64,000 nt of DNA from Charina bottae. Its lineage: Eukaryota; Chordata; Lepidosauria; Squamata; Charinaidae. The position numbers were made by a program, and so were the translations under genes. The stretch covers positions 74,695,355 to 74,759,354 of the forward strand of contig JALMGJ010000003.1 of assembly GCA_023362775.1 (NCBI GenBank), given 5' to 3'. This document shows, one piece after another, positions 1 to 10,830 of this stretch (positions are counted from its first letter, which is position 1; each line of letters starts with the position of its first letter). The notes below the pieces were generated by a model that worked only from the letters and a program-made list of their open reading frames with translations, was not told the origin of the DNA and made no database searches.

Positions 1-752
1 CTCCTCCTGTGTTGGGCCATCCTCCTGTACAAAGGTTGTTTGGTTTCTCCAATGTAGAGCTCAGAGCACTCCTCACTGCACTGGATTACATGCACTACAT
101 TGCTTTTCTTGTGTTTTGGAGTTTGATCTTTGGGGTGTACAAGCCTCTGTCTCAGTGTGTTGGTGGGTTTGAAATATACAGGTATGTGGTGTTTGCCAAA
201 TATCCTTTTTATCTTTTCAGACACACCAGCCATGTAAGGAATGACCAGGTTCTTCCGTTTACTCTGAGTCTCAGCCCTGTCTGTCGCTGTTTTAGGTCTG
301 GTAGACTTAGATTTAGTGAAGGCCCAATTTGGATATCCACAGGCCTTCAGAGCTGTTCTCAGGTGCTGATTTTCATTCTTTTTGGAATCCATGGAGGTGG
401 GGATGGTTTCTGCTCTGTGTGACAATGTCCTGATGACTCCTAGTTTGTGCTGTAGTGGATGGTGGGAGTCAAACATCAGATATTGATCTCTCTGTGTGGG
501 TTTCCTGTAGATCCCTATTTCTAGCTTGCCACCGGTCCCAATGAGGATTTCATAGTCTAGGAATGCCAGTCTGTTGTCCTTGGTGTCTTCTCTGGTGAAC
601 CTAATGTTGGCATCTATGGTGTTTATATGGTCAGTGAACGCCTGTACTTCCTGGGCCTTGATTTTAACCCAGGTGTCATCCACATACCTGAACCAGTGGG
701 TGGGCGCTGTTCCCTGGAATGTGTTGAGTGCTTTCTTCTCCACTTCTTCCAT
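1..752 (-). mobile_element. Penelope-like element, family A, copy 1 (cut by window edge)
   Basis: Read on the minus strand this is PLE coding sequence: the end of a reverse transcriptase with the catalytic YVDD motif in RYVDDTW (669-689), a linker, then the start of a GIY-YIG endonuclease domain (about 10-120) containing CSELYIGETKQ. The endonuclease C-terminus and the 3' end lie beyond position 1. The second copy at 54,764-56,499 matches it closely over the shared part. Sequence similarity ends near 752, inside the RT, so this copy is 5'-truncated. The frame is broken more than once, so it is a dead copy. PLEs move by target-primed reverse transcription using RT plus GIY-YIG nuclease; that role is family knowledge, not shown here. 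Confidence 0.9.
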
Positions 753-2221
753 TTATAAATTCCATGTATTTGCATTGTACTTGCTTACATGCACTTTCCT
801 CATGATGTGCATGTTTGAACTTGAAATCAAAGCAGTGACACATAAGAAATGTGTTGTATATACAGCCTGCCAAAAATTAGAGAGATACGACTGGCCACTT
901 TGAAAAACAAACTAGTTTAAGATGGGCATCACTGATCCAGTAAGGTTGGTCTTATAGTCTGAAATAATTGTTGCTCAGTTTCAAACTGCTTTTTGAGGGA
1001 TTGGGAAGGGAGGAAATGCTAGGGGTGGTATAGATGTGCTCTCAACAATGAATATAAATCATATATATGTATATATTTATCAGTATGAATCTATTCCCAA
1101 TCCCAATGCAAACTGAATGTATAGAGATTAGAAAGAATGATAAATATCTTCTTCCTTAATTGGCCACAGGGAACTTCCACATGAGACTTCTGCATCAGTG
1201 TGAAATCAAATCCCACAATGCTGGCAATGTTGGTGATTTAAGATAATTTATTTCTGGCTGTTATGGTGTAGCTGAGATCACAGCCAAGCTTAAAAACACT
1301 TTTTTGCAGTGCTTTGAAACAGTGGGATGCTACATTGAAAAAGTTTCCCCACCTTCTGTTCCTGGCCTCAGTCTTTTACTGGAAATGGTGAATGAAACCA
1401 GACAAACAATAAGGACACGGATTATAGAGGGATGTTGAAAATGCATGTTATTTCCCTCTTCTGTAGGCTGAAGGTGAGGGAGTCCTTTCTTTTTTAAAAA
1501 TCTAAATGTTGGTCCTTGTTCCATTTTGAGGTTAGCAGGGTGAATGTGACTGCAGGTCAACTTGATATTGTTTCTCAGCATTTGAGGAGTGAAAATGGTA
1601 ATGGTGTTGAATGGATCTTAGTTTTCTTCTTGATGGATGGATCAAATGAATCACTAAATGTTCCCAGAGGACTACACTCGTCTGTTCCTTTCTAACAGGA
1701 TGGAAGCAGCTCTGTAATTATCCAGCCATATACAGTACAATAATTACCATGCTCTGTATGAGGAGCACTTAAATAGTTACTATGTCAAATAAAAGAATAC
1801 ATTGGCAGGAAAATCCTTCCTTGTTCATTAATAAGAGGTGAATTATGACCTTTCTGTACAAACCATTTGTGTTGGAGGTGGAAGAAAGGGGAAAGACTGT
1901 CAAAATAGCATCATCCATTTTATGCACTGCGATTTGGAAAGTGAAGGTAGAGAGAGAAGGCTTTGTGCCTGATCTTTTTAAAAAGATTCTTTTTATTCCT
2001 TCTTTTAAAGTGAGATGCTGGCAAAGCAACGCACCAGCCTTCAGCATCATCTTTATTTATGAAAACACCTCTAAGCTCATATAGGCCTCCACTTGTAGAA
2101 ATGCTGGATAATTGATTAAAATGTGCCTTCTTGTCCAGAAAAAGATAGGAGATTCTAGAAAGCACACTGGAAGCTAAAAGGACTGGTGTAAAGCATTACC
2201 AACATTTTGACTTCTGATAAA
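753..2221. other. Unassigned AT-rich interval
   Basis: No repeat family, exon or RNA gene is recognisable. Open frames here are short and overlap on both strands, as expected by chance. There is a short AT stretch near 1,060-1,080. Confidence 0.5.
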
Positions 2222-2386
2222 GGGGCATTACCATTAGGATGCAAAAAAGTCAAGATGGCAGCCACAACCATATGAATAAAGCCCCGCCTCTTTTGTTTAC
2301 ATTTATTACCACATGTTAAAAGGGGGCAGGGCTTTGATCAAATGATCATGGCTGCCATCTTGACATTTTTAACAAACATCCCCTCA
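2222..2386. mobile_element. Small palindromic DNA transposon (MITE), copy 1
   Basis: The left arm contains AAAAAAGTCAAGATGGCAGCC (last bases near 2,263) and the right arm at 2,348-2,370 is its inverse, ending in AGATGGC/GCCATCT symmetry. The outer edges look like GGGGCAT and CATCCCC. Related copies lie at 10,690-10,830 and 33,441-33,515. No transposase and no clear target duplication were seen, so the superfamily is open. Confidence 0.6.
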
Positions 2387-2671
2387 GACATTCCTGATTA
2401 GCATGATAGCTATTGATGAATGGTAAGTGTCTCCCCATGATGCCACAAGGAGTTCTCAAAATTCCTTACGCACCCTATAACCTCAAAACACTGAAATCTT
2501 TTGTTTTATTACCAAGCAAATATTATTGGATTATACATGGGTAACATTTCTCAAGACAATCTGAAGACTTAAGCAAGTGGCAAATCTGCTGCCCATCTCC
2601 TTACAAGCTTTAAAGAGGGCAGCATAGTAAACCATCTCTTGCTTATCTATGAAAGTTGTTAGTATGCTTTT

Positions 2672-2872
2672 AGGTCCAAAATTTATTTTTTTATTTTATT
2701 TATTTTCTATCCCGCCTTTATTATTTTTACAAATAACTCAAGGCGGCGAACATACCTAATACTCCTTCCTCTTCCTCTTTTCCCCACAACAGCAACCTTG
2801 TGAGGTGAGTTGGGCTGAGAGGGAGTGACTGGCCCAAGGTCACCCAGCCGGCTTTCATGCCTAAGATAATAT
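2672..2872 (-). mobile_element. SINE fragment with A+T-rich tail
   Basis: Starts with a TTTATTTTATTT tract, which is the tail of a minus-strand copy, then a block also present at 51,820-51,985: CAAGGCGGCGAACATACC, then GTGAGTTGGGCTGAGAG and CACCCAGCCGGCTTTCATGCC. The tRNA-like head is missing, so it is a 5'-truncated copy. Confidence 0.7.
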
Positions 2873-3002
2873 GCCCTTAATTTTAAAATGTTTTTTATAA
2901 TTCTGGTGCAGCCTATTTACAAAAATACTTATACATTCCCAAATTTCTGCTGAAATATGGGGCATCTCCTATTTGAGAGACAATTTGTAGATGCGTTTAC
3001 AG

Positions 3003-3311
3003 CAGCCCTTCTAAATTTTTTGACCCTGGAGGAACCTTTGAGATATTTTTCAGGCCTTGGGGAACCCCTGCACATTCAGGCTCAAATATAGGCCATAAGT
3101 TACAAAATTATTATATTTGTTTCATGTGTAGGCCTGTATATATGCATTAGCAGTGTTCTTAAACTAAAAATAAAGAATGAAACTTACCTCTTTAATGTGA
3201 AGTTGCCCGAATTTGAAATAAGTTTTTAAATAAATCATGATCTCCTAGGGAACCCCTAGTGACCTCTTGCAGAATTCTAGGGTTCCATGGAACCCTGGTT
3301 GAGAAACCCTG
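3003..3311. mobile_element. Non-autonomous hAT-like element
   Basis: Begins CAGCCCTTCTAAA and ends GAGAAACCCTG, imperfect inverted ends of the CAG...CTG type. Next to the ends are TGGAGGAACC and GGAACCCTGG, also inverted. The flanking octamers GTTTACAG and CTGTAGAG match at 5 of 8 positions, so the 8-bp duplication is only weakly supported. No transposase. Confidence 0.5.
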
Positions 3312-4036
3312 CTGTAGAGCAAGGTTTTATCACTAGTGGCCTTATTTTTTATATAAGCATCCTCAGGAACCCTACCAAGCCTGGGTTTTGAAGTGTGCCC
3401 ACCACCCAGAAAAACATGGCTAATCCTTCACCATATATTTGTGTGTTTCAATCTTAAGTGAAAAGTGTTAATTTGGACGGTGCATATCTTTGTTTCCTCA
3501 GACTACTTAACCTATGATAAATACTACATTGTTGTTTTACATTGTGTTTTTAATTGTACATTTCTTGAGTTCTCTGTTATAGAAAGGCAATTAAGAAGTG
3601 TCAGGCAGAAATAAATGCATACTCGAAAAGTGGCAAAATTGTCCTGAAAGTATAAACTCTGTAGCTAAGTGTCATGTATTTGTAAATATTGCTAATTATA
3701 AAATTACTTAAATCAGAGAAAGATAAATGGCTAACAGGTCAAGTCATATGTGGATGAACAATTACAAACATCCTTTATAAACACTGGGGGATCACTTCTT
3801 TTTCTTTTAAAATTCTAAACTGACTCTGGAAGTGCTGTTTGGGAATTCTACGACATGGATGAGCAAATATTTCCACATTGCCAAGTAGCTCTGGTGGCAT
3901 TAGTGAAAACAGCAATAGATTTCATATGGGGTACTTGCTGCCTAGGTTCAGGCAGAGGCTTGAGAGATGACAGATGTTCCACTGATAAATATATTCCATA
4001 ATGACAGGTTCTTGGTTGAGGGAGCAAACAAAATTG
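3312..4036. other. Unassigned interval
   Basis: AT-rich sequence with no repeat or gene I can name. Confidence 0.4.
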
Positions 4037-4252
4037 AAGAGAATAACTGTAGCTCATGGTTGAACTGTGGAGTCCTTGGTGCTCTCTGACCCTGGTAAAT
4101 TTCTTGCAGACATTTAATTGCCCGACTAGGCAACATCTTCAGTGCGAGAAGGGCAACCCCCATCTTCTCACATTGAAGATGTTGTCTAGTCGGGCAATGA
4201 AATGTCTGCAAGAAACAACCAGGCTCAGAGAGCACCAAGGACTCCACAGAAA
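4037..4252. mobile_element. Penelope-like element, family C, palindromic remnant without coding sequence
   Basis: The first 40 bases (GAAGAGAATAACTGTAGCTC, then a GTTGAACTGTGGAG block) match the tail of the family C element at 25,850. They are followed by a large hairpin: the arm at 4,066-4,146 is the inverse of the arm at about 4,165-4,250. Each arm holds a hammerhead-like segment, but both are damaged: the minus-strand arm has TTAAAT where GAAAC is expected, and the plus-strand arm has ATTGAAGA for CTGAAGA and GAAAT for GAAAC. Nothing of the RT or GIY-YIG region remains. Confidence 0.75.
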
Positions 4253-4304
4253 CAAAATCATCATGTTCTTGCACATGTAGATTCTAAGTTTTATTAAGTG
4301 CAGC

Positions 4305-4798
4305 CAGGCCCACAAATAGGGTCTGTGTCACCCAGGGCAAATATGGATTCCGTGCCCCCACCCACAGGGTCGAGTCCCCCCTGCACCCCCAATGCAGACC
4401 CCCCTCCACAAAGCAGTGCGGGGCTCCCCCAGGACAAGCGCCCCACTCCTGGCTGCGATCACTTGCGCGCCCCCAGCTCCAGGGGAAGGACCCGCTGCAC
4501 TCCCGTCTGCCCATCCAGGCCGGGCGGAGAAAGCTGCCCGCTGCCGCACTCCCAAGCAAGATGGTCCAGAGCGGCACCAGGGGGGGCACGGCCCTGCGGC
4601 CACCCCAGAGCCCATGGCCAGTCCCGGGGAGTGGAGAAGCCCAGCCGCGCAACGCCCTGGCGGGCCTCTTTGCAGGCGGCAGTGGCGACAGGAGCACTGG
4701 CCTCCCTCAGGGCTGGCCATTGAAAGAGGCATTTTGGTGCCCCCCCCAGCGCGGCGCCCGTGGCATATGCCCCGCTTCCCCCCCTAGTTGTGGCCCTG
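4305..4798. mobile_element. GC-rich non-autonomous hAT transposon, copy 1
   Basis: The ends are inverted (CAGGCCCACAAATAGGG and CCCTAGTTGTGGCCCTG) and the element sits between two perfect 8-bp target duplications, AGTGCAGC at 4,297-4,304 and 4,799-4,806. The 8-bp duplication plus CAGG ends is the hAT signature. The interior is very GC-rich, which produces long overlapping open frames in all directions; these show no transposase similarity and I treat them as artefacts of composition. A second copy lies at 13,294-13,808. Confidence 0.9.
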
Positions 4799-4865
4799 AG
4801 TGCAGCAGCTTTCAGGAAGGAATGATAGTATCTTATAAAATTGGTCAAAGGGTTAAAATGTCAAT

Positions 4866-4975
4866 CCCAACTAGATGCTCTCCAGATGTTCATGACAATA
4901 TGTGAATAATCTTGATGGGAGCTGTAGTCCAATACATCTGGAGGGCGTTAGCTCTGGGGAGACTGAATTAAAGTA
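4866..4975. repeat. Fragment of an interspersed repeat (GGAGCTGTAGTCC type)
   Basis: Contains CTCTCCAGATGTT and then GGGAGCTGTAGTCCAATACA followed by CTGGAGGGC. The two halves are weakly inverse (CCAGATG / CATCTGG), which suggests a decayed palindromic element. A piece with the same character (GGACTATAACTCCC) lies at 57,470-57,530. Family not identified. Confidence 0.4.
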
Positions 4976-6070
4976 ATTAATTAAACAAAAACCACTGGGT
5001 TCAATGTTGTGGTGCAACGATTGCTGATGTTGTTAATTATGAAGATATTTTTTTTCAGATAAGGTATTGAACCTGAGTGTTCCAACTAGTGAAAAGCCAT
5101 ATTAAGAAACTGCTGTTTCCACATTTCATCAACATCAATATTTAAAATGTATCTATCATAGCCACATCTGGATCTTAATTTCCCCAGTCTATGTATGTAA
5201 GATTTTTCATGTTTTGCCATTTCTTTTAGTCTACATAATACACTGTGCTTATTTTTCTAAAATGAGATTAAAATAAGAACATTGATATTAGCATCTGGCT
5301 AGGATAGTTTAATCTAAACTTTCTCTTTAAATTGAGCATCCATCCCTGTCTCTACCCATTTCCAAGGATTTGCTCAAATCTCAGTAGCAGATGGACTTGA
5401 TTGTTCCGCTAGGATAGGCTATGAATTAAGAAACCTATTTTCAAGTTTGGTTCACTTCTAACAACCCTTTATATGTGGGATAGCAGACACAGTAGCAATA
5501 GTTTGGATTATTCTTTCTAGGTTGGTTTGCTAACTCACTCAAAGATTGGAGCAAATGCTCTTATATTTTTCTTAATGTAGAACTTCAGCAGATGCCCTTT
5601 CACTCAAAGCCAACATTGTTCTTGCTCTGAAGGCACAAAAGCCTTGACGGATCCCAGACATGACATTACTCTGCGGAGATTGTACAAAATGTTGTCCATG
5701 TGCATCATACTTTTTGGGGTGTCCTGTTATTCTCTGGGAAACAGTTTGGGGGGTGTCCTGATATTCTCTGGGAAACTGTTTATATTCACTAATAACAGCA
5801 GCAAGTGATAGAAGCTTCTTTGAAAGGCAAAGTACCAACAATTACTTCTAAACAAGCCCAGTAGCAGGGAGGATAAGGAGGGCAGGAAAAAGAAGCCTTT
5901 GTGATACCTAATATTAGGGGAAGATAATGGTGCAGGACAAGTTCTGGGAAATCAGATACAGAAAAAGTGGACAAAACTACTTTGGCTGTAGATATGCATG
6001 TGCTGCTTTGCCAAGGCATCAGAAATATGAATATAACCTGAGGAGCAAAACAAAACAAAAAACAAAAAAA
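4976..6070. other. Unassigned interval with one short tandem duplication
   Basis: Mostly AT-rich and unassigned. At about 5,717-5,780 a segment of 36-38 bp (GGTGTCCTG, then ATTCTCTGGGAAAC) is repeated twice in tandem. The end, 6,048-6,070, is an AAAC-rich tract used as the target of the next element. Confidence 0.45.
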
Positions 6071-6122
6071 TGGTTGTTGTGGGTTTTCCGGGCTGTGTGG
6101 CCATGTTCTGGCAGTTTTTGTT

Positions 6123-6164
6123 CCTAACGTTTCACCAGTAGCTGTGGCTGGCATCTTCAGAGGA
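6123..6164 (-). ncRNA. Hammerhead ribozyme motif, PLE family B, left arm (complete)
   Basis: On the minus strand: stem I strand TCCT, core CTGAAGA, a stem II hairpin closed by CCAG/CTGG with loop CCACAGCTA, then GAAAC, GT, T and the second stem I strand AGGA. This satisfies CUGANGA ... GAAA with a two-base-pair stem III (AC/GU) and no loop. That minimal form is known from Penelope-like elements, where cleavage is reported to need dimers. Predicted cleavage is after the T before AGGA. Fold drawn by eye; activity not shown. Confidence 0.75.
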
Positions 6165-6434
6165 CAGGAGCACAGTTAGAAGATTCTCTCTGTGCCCAAG
6201 TGGAGGGTGTGTGTTCTTGCTGGTGTTTATAGCTGCTGAGAGGTCATTTGCAAGAGATTGGGAGAGGTTTTTTTGTGGTGATTAGGGGGTGTGCTGCCGT
6301 GTGTGGGATTAGCACATCTATTGTGTGAGTTGTTTGTATATTTCTGTGGTTGAGTAGAGTTTGTTGACCTTTTGCAAACTGTGTTTTTCAGGACTGGCAG
6401 CCAGGTTTTGCTGATCTTTAGGCTTTCTTCTTTT

Positions 6435-7376
6435 TTATTGAAACTGTTGGTGTTTATGTATTTCAATGGCTTCTCTGTATAGTCTAACATAGTGGCTGTT
6501 GGTGTTGTCCAGTATTTCTGTGTTTTCAAATAAGATTTGGTCAGTTTGTTTGAGAGCATGTTCAGCTATTGCAGATTTTTCAGGTTGCTGTAGTCTGCAG
6601 TGTCTTTCATGTTCTTTTATCCTGGTGTGGATGCTGCGTTTTGTGGTCCCAATGTATACTTGTCCACAGCTGCAGGGTATGTGGTAAACTCCTGCAGCGG
6701 TGAGGGGGTCCCTTTTGTCTTTTGCTGATTTTAACATTTGTTGTATTTTTCTGGTGGGTTTGAAGACTGTTTGGAAGTTATGTTTTTTCATTAGTTTTTC
6801 CATGCGGTCCGTGACTCCTTTAATGTAGGGCAGAAATATTTTGCTTGTGGGGGGCTGTTTTTCTTCAGCTGAGTGCTGTTTTTTCAGTTTGATAGCTCTC
6901 CTGATTTCATTCTTGGAGTAGCCATTCACCTGTAGGGTCCAATCTAAATGGTTGAGTTCAGAATTGAGAAATTGAGCTTCACAGTTCTGATTTGCGTGAT
7001 CCACTAGTGTTTTGATTATGCCTCTTTTTTGTCGTGGGTGGTGATTGGAATTTTTGTGTAGATACCAGTCTGTGTGGGTGGGTTTTCTGTAGATTTTGTG
7101 TCCTAATTGCAGGTCCAGTTTGCGTATGACCATGACATCTAAAAATGGTAGTTTGCCTTCCATTTATTTTTCCATGGTGAATTGTATATTCGGGTGGATG
7201 CTGTTGAGGTGGTTCAGGAATTTCTCTAATTCTTCTTCCCCATGACTCCAAATGATGAAGGTGTCATCCATGAACCGGTACCAGACTGTTGGTGTGAGGG
7301 GTGCCAATTCTAAAGCCTGTTTTTCAAAATGTTCCATGTAGAAGTTCGCTATAACCAGGCTGAGGGGGCTTCCCAT
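6435..7376 (-). pseudogene. PLE family B polyprotein: RT C-terminal part plus GIY-YIG endonuclease
   Basis: The frame runs from MGSPLSLVIANFYMEHFE through the RT catalytic FMDDTF motif (about 7,260-7,280) to a GIY-YIG domain with GVYHIPCSCGQVYIG (about 6,630-6,680) and downstream R and E/H residues (HTRIKEHERH). One in-frame TAA, at 7,164-7,166 just upstream of MEGKLPFLDV, is the only break seen in about 314 codons. The N-terminal RT fingers are missing; matching sequence stops near 7,400. It is the best preserved coding sequence in the window, but it is truncated and interrupted, so not functional as it stands. Confidence 0.85.
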
Positions 7377-7442
7377 GGCTACTCCATCTGTTTGTTCGTA
7401 GAACCCTTATCCCATTGATTACTGTGGCATTGCCTTTGTCCG

Positions 7443-7609
7443 CTGGTAGGATGACCTCTCAGCAGCTATTAACACCAGCAGGAACACACACCCTCCACTT
7501 GGGCACAGAGAGAATCTTCTAGCTGTGCTCCTGTCCTCTGAAGATGCCAGCCACAGGAACAAAAACTGCCAGAACATGGCCACACAGCCCGGAAAACCCA
7601 CAACAACCA
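7443..7609 (+). repeat. PLE family B, right inverted arm with a damaged hammerhead
   Basis: This is the inverse of 6,071-6,250. The hammerhead core CTGAAGATGCCAG is present (7,538-7,550), but where the left arm continues with the rest of stem II, GAAAC and the cleavage site, this arm jumps from CCACAG straight to GAACAAAAACTGCC. About 18 nt are missing, so the ribozyme cannot form here. Confidence 0.8.
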
Positions 7610-7936
7610 TCGGATTCCAGATGTGAAAGCCTTCGACTATACAAAACAAAAAAACCTGACCTCTATGCATTTCCATTCCACTTTACATTTTGACATTCTT
7701 TAGCTGATCTATTGCCTGCACAATGCTCCTTTCCAACTGATTGATCTTCTTCTGTCCTGGGGGGGTGTTTAACTAGATGCTAATTTAGTGCCATGGTCAG
7801 CTCTGAAGCATATCAAAATGAACAAGAGCTCATTTGGCAGCATTTAAACATTGATTATTTCAAAACATGTACTGTAGGTGGGTAAAATGCTACCTCAAGG
7901 TTTGGGTGAACTGCAATTCTAACGTCTCCCAGTTTC

Positions 7937-8130
7937 TAGCCCGGTGCCTTAACCGCTACACCCAACTGGGTCTCTTATATAAGGTATTTTATGGGTCTGA
8001 GGACCCCAGGTTCAAGTCCACCCTCATTCATAGAAACTCACTAGCTCTCTCCCAATCCAACCTATTCCACAGGGCTGTTATTAGGTGGATGATGAAGGGA
8101 GATCCCCATGTAAGCTGCCTTGAGCCCTTG
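7937..8130 (-). mobile_element. Decayed SINE or SINE pair
   Basis: Begins TTCTAGCCCGGTGCCTTAAC, matching the minus-strand tRNA-like head seen at 52,415-52,440, followed at 8,010-8,130 by sequence typical of SINE or LINE 3' parts (GGTTCAAGTCC; GCTGCCTTGAGCCC). The two parts may belong to different insertions. Confidence 0.45.
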
Positions 8131-10689
8131 TGCAATGTGCAGGGCTTCAGACCCAAAGCCAGAAAGGTGTTATGGAGTGGGGTAGGTATGTGTGTCACAT
8201 CTGTCACAGCCTCCTTAAAGAAGCTGTGCCTTTTCCTGGGCTCACACAGCTACCATGCAAGCCCAGGAAACAAAGTGCTCTCAGCACCTCTTTAACTCAG
8301 ATGTGCATTTTCCTGGAAATGTGATTTCCACCTGTGTGGGCACAGCAGTTTTTATAGATCTCCTTGCAAGAGAAATAAGGTTCACATCGACTGGGGATAA
8401 CAACATACAAGGCATGTGACTAAGAGGAAAATAGCATTCCTTAAATAGCAAAAAACTACTTAAGGACCAGTTCAAGCATTCCCTAGAGAGCTGGGCTCTG
8501 AACCTATCCCGTCTTTTGGGACGTGTGTCTAATCCTGGGCGACTCTCTATTATTATTTGTGGGAGTGAGGTGGTGTGTAAAAACCCTAAGTCTGTTGTAT
8601 GCAGAAGATCCATGCAGTGCTTTTGCCATGCGTTAGAATATAGAGGTCAATGTTGGGTCATTCAAAAACACACTTGGAATTAAGCAAAAAGCATTGCTAT
8701 GAATAAATCTCTAGAAAAATTAATCTGCTTTTTTGCCCCCCAGAAATTGCAAGCAGTTGTTACATTTTTGCTCCATCAATAGGTCTGGCATTTAAAATCA
8801 TTTGCAGGAGAAGCTTTCTGATAGCTTTTTTTCTGCCTGTGACTTGTTATCCAACAAGAGATCATATATTCTAATTAAAAAAATGCAGCAGCAGCACTCT
8901 TGGTTGGTTTTGTATCAAACTCATAAGTCATATGAGTTTTTCCTAATCCTTGGACTCAGATTTTTACAGCAAATAGTCGTATAAACAAACTGAGGAAATG
9001 GGGGATTAGTTTCTGTGAATAAACTGTGATGCCTGATTCTATTTACAAATATTCAGCAAAAAAACTAGCTGACTAGATTATGAATGAGAAATGAAAGTAA
9101 GATTTGTGAATTTTCATCAAAATCTGTGAATTGCAAGTAGGTCTCTAGAAACTGCAATTAATTCCCTTCGAGGAAATTCATCCATTTTATAGACTAGAGA
9201 CTGAGAACCGTTCTCCCACAAGCTACGTTTCCTTGGGGTAAAATGTTTGGAAAACACATACCAGCAGAATGCAATACTGTAAAATAAAAAACAGATGCCA
9301 TCAAGTCCTATACAGAGATAGAGTGAAAGGCATACTATATATTTCTCTCTCTCATGCACTCATGCACAGAAACCCTCACCAACTCATCTAGCTTGGCTAA
9401 TGAGTTGCACAGTGAAAAATGAGTTCCCTTCTTCATCATAAAAGCACAGAGATGCTGCATTCTGCACTTTGAAAAAGAGGGAGCAATCTTTCTCATGGGC
9501 AGATTGTGTTGCTTCAGTGCTGCAGAGAACAAAAATGGAATCTTTTCAACACACAAGGAACTAAGTTCCCTCTTGCCTGCTACGTGGAGAGGAAGGGGCT
9601 GTCCCTAATTCAAAGTGTTCTGGAGCTGAAACTGAAGGACAATGTTCAAGAAGTGCTATTTGAGGATGTAGCTCTTGATAGAGCACTTCCTCGGTCCCTT
9701 TGCCTTGATTGAGGCTGGTCTATAGAGTGGGTGAATGGCCTTCATGAGCTTTATCAAACTGTAAGTGGAGGCCCAGTAGGCTGCATCTGGTCAAAAGGCC
9801 ACTATATCCCTGTAGCTCAGCCCCTCTTAGCTGTAGAAATGAGCCGATGATTTTACCTATTATTTCTTGCTACTCTTATATCTGGTGCTGTCTCCACAAA
9901 TAGGTCTACCCCCAACCTTTTCTCAAATGTCAGCTTGTCTCTGAATCTTTTCTCAAATCTCAGCTTGTCTCTGAAATATTTCATGAAATCCCCTAGCTCT
10001 CACCTGTGACTGAAACTAAAGTCAAAACTGAACTTTTCCTCTCCTCTCCTCTCCTCTCCTCTCCTCTCCTCTCCTCTCCTCTCCTCTCCTCTCCTCTTTC
10101 CATTTTCTCTTTCTGTTATTTCCCCATTGTGTTGAAGTTTACTTTGTAAGCTCTTTAGATGCACAGATCTTTTTGTTTGCTTTTCTGTAAAGCATCATGC
10201 CGATTGAGGACACTATCCCATATAAAAGCATGGAAGATAAGCTGTAGATCGTTATTAGGGATGATAGCTCTGCACTCCCTCCAGTATTGTACTGATTACT
10301 GGAGAATATGAATGGGAAGGTACTATAGCATTCATGTCATAATTTGTGAGTTGCCTATAGGGATATAGTTGACCATTTTAGGAAAAAATGATAGACTAGT
10401 TAGACTTTTGGCCTATTCCAGCAGAGCTAGTTATTATCTTAAGGTAAAGGTGAAGGTTTTCCCCTGCACAATTATTATACAAATTATCTTAAGCACATAT
10501 ATAAATATCTTCTTACTCGTTTTTTATCGACATAAAATTACTTTTATGGAAAAAATTGTATAGTATTGTAGAACTTTCTGAATAAGAGGCGTCCTGATCC
10601 AAAGGACCTCTAAAAATATGAAGGGCCATCATGTTCACTAGTTCAGTCTTTTTTATGCACTGCTTTTTGCAAAACAGCAATCATTCCAA
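8131..10689. other. Unassigned interval with one microsatellite and one short duplication
   Basis: No gene or known element is recognisable. A roughly 30-bp segment (CTTTTCTCAAAT, then AGCTTGTCTCTGAA) is duplicated in tandem at about 9,918-9,977. A CCTCT pentamer array lies at 10,036-10,097 and is listed separately. Confidence 0.45.
10036..10097. repeat. (CCTCT)n microsatellite
   Basis: About twelve nearly perfect copies of a CTCCT pentamer; strongly pyrimidine-biased strand. Confidence 0.97.
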
Positions 10690-10830
10690 GGGTGTCCACA
10701 GGACATGGTCAAAAACGTCAACATGGTGGCCCTGAAGGTATGATGCACATAAAAAACAGGCAGAGCTTTAACCTCACCATTGTGGCTGCCATCTTGACTT
10801 TTTTTTTTACTGTACTCTGTGGACTCCCCT
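10690..10830. mobile_element. Small palindromic DNA transposon (MITE), copy 2
   Basis: The outer ends GGGTGTCCACAG and CTGTGGACTCCCC are inverse, as are inner segments AACGTCAACATGGTGGC and GGCTGCCATCTTGAC. Same family as 2,222-2,386 by the shared GTCAAGATGGC arm. Confidence 0.65.

Larger units (their letters stand above)
6071..7640 (-). mobile_element. Penelope-like element, family B
   Basis: Inverted terminal copies of about 180 bp (6,071-6,250 and 7,443-7,609), both ending in the 13-mer TGGTTGTTGTGGG or its complement, enclose minus-strand coding sequence for the end of an RT and a GIY-YIG nuclease. The right arm carries an additional tail (7,610-7,640, TCGGATTCCAGATG then CCTTCGACTATA) that the left arm lacks. 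The flanks AACAAAAAAA (6,061-6,070) and ACAAAACAAAAAAA (7,641-7,654) fit a target duplication of about 14 bp with one mismatch, though in low-complexity sequence. This arrangement, a tail-anchored arm joined to an inverted longer copy, is common in PLE insertions. Confidence 0.9.

Noticed and set aside
4284..4905. Cluster of overlapping frames of 114-141 residues
   Set aside because: Composition artefact of the hAT copy at 4,305-4,798; no frame has a known domain.
6048..6070. AAAC-rich tract as a CRISPR-like or regulatory repeat
   Set aside because: Simple low-complexity tract, best explained as the insertion target of the adjacent element.
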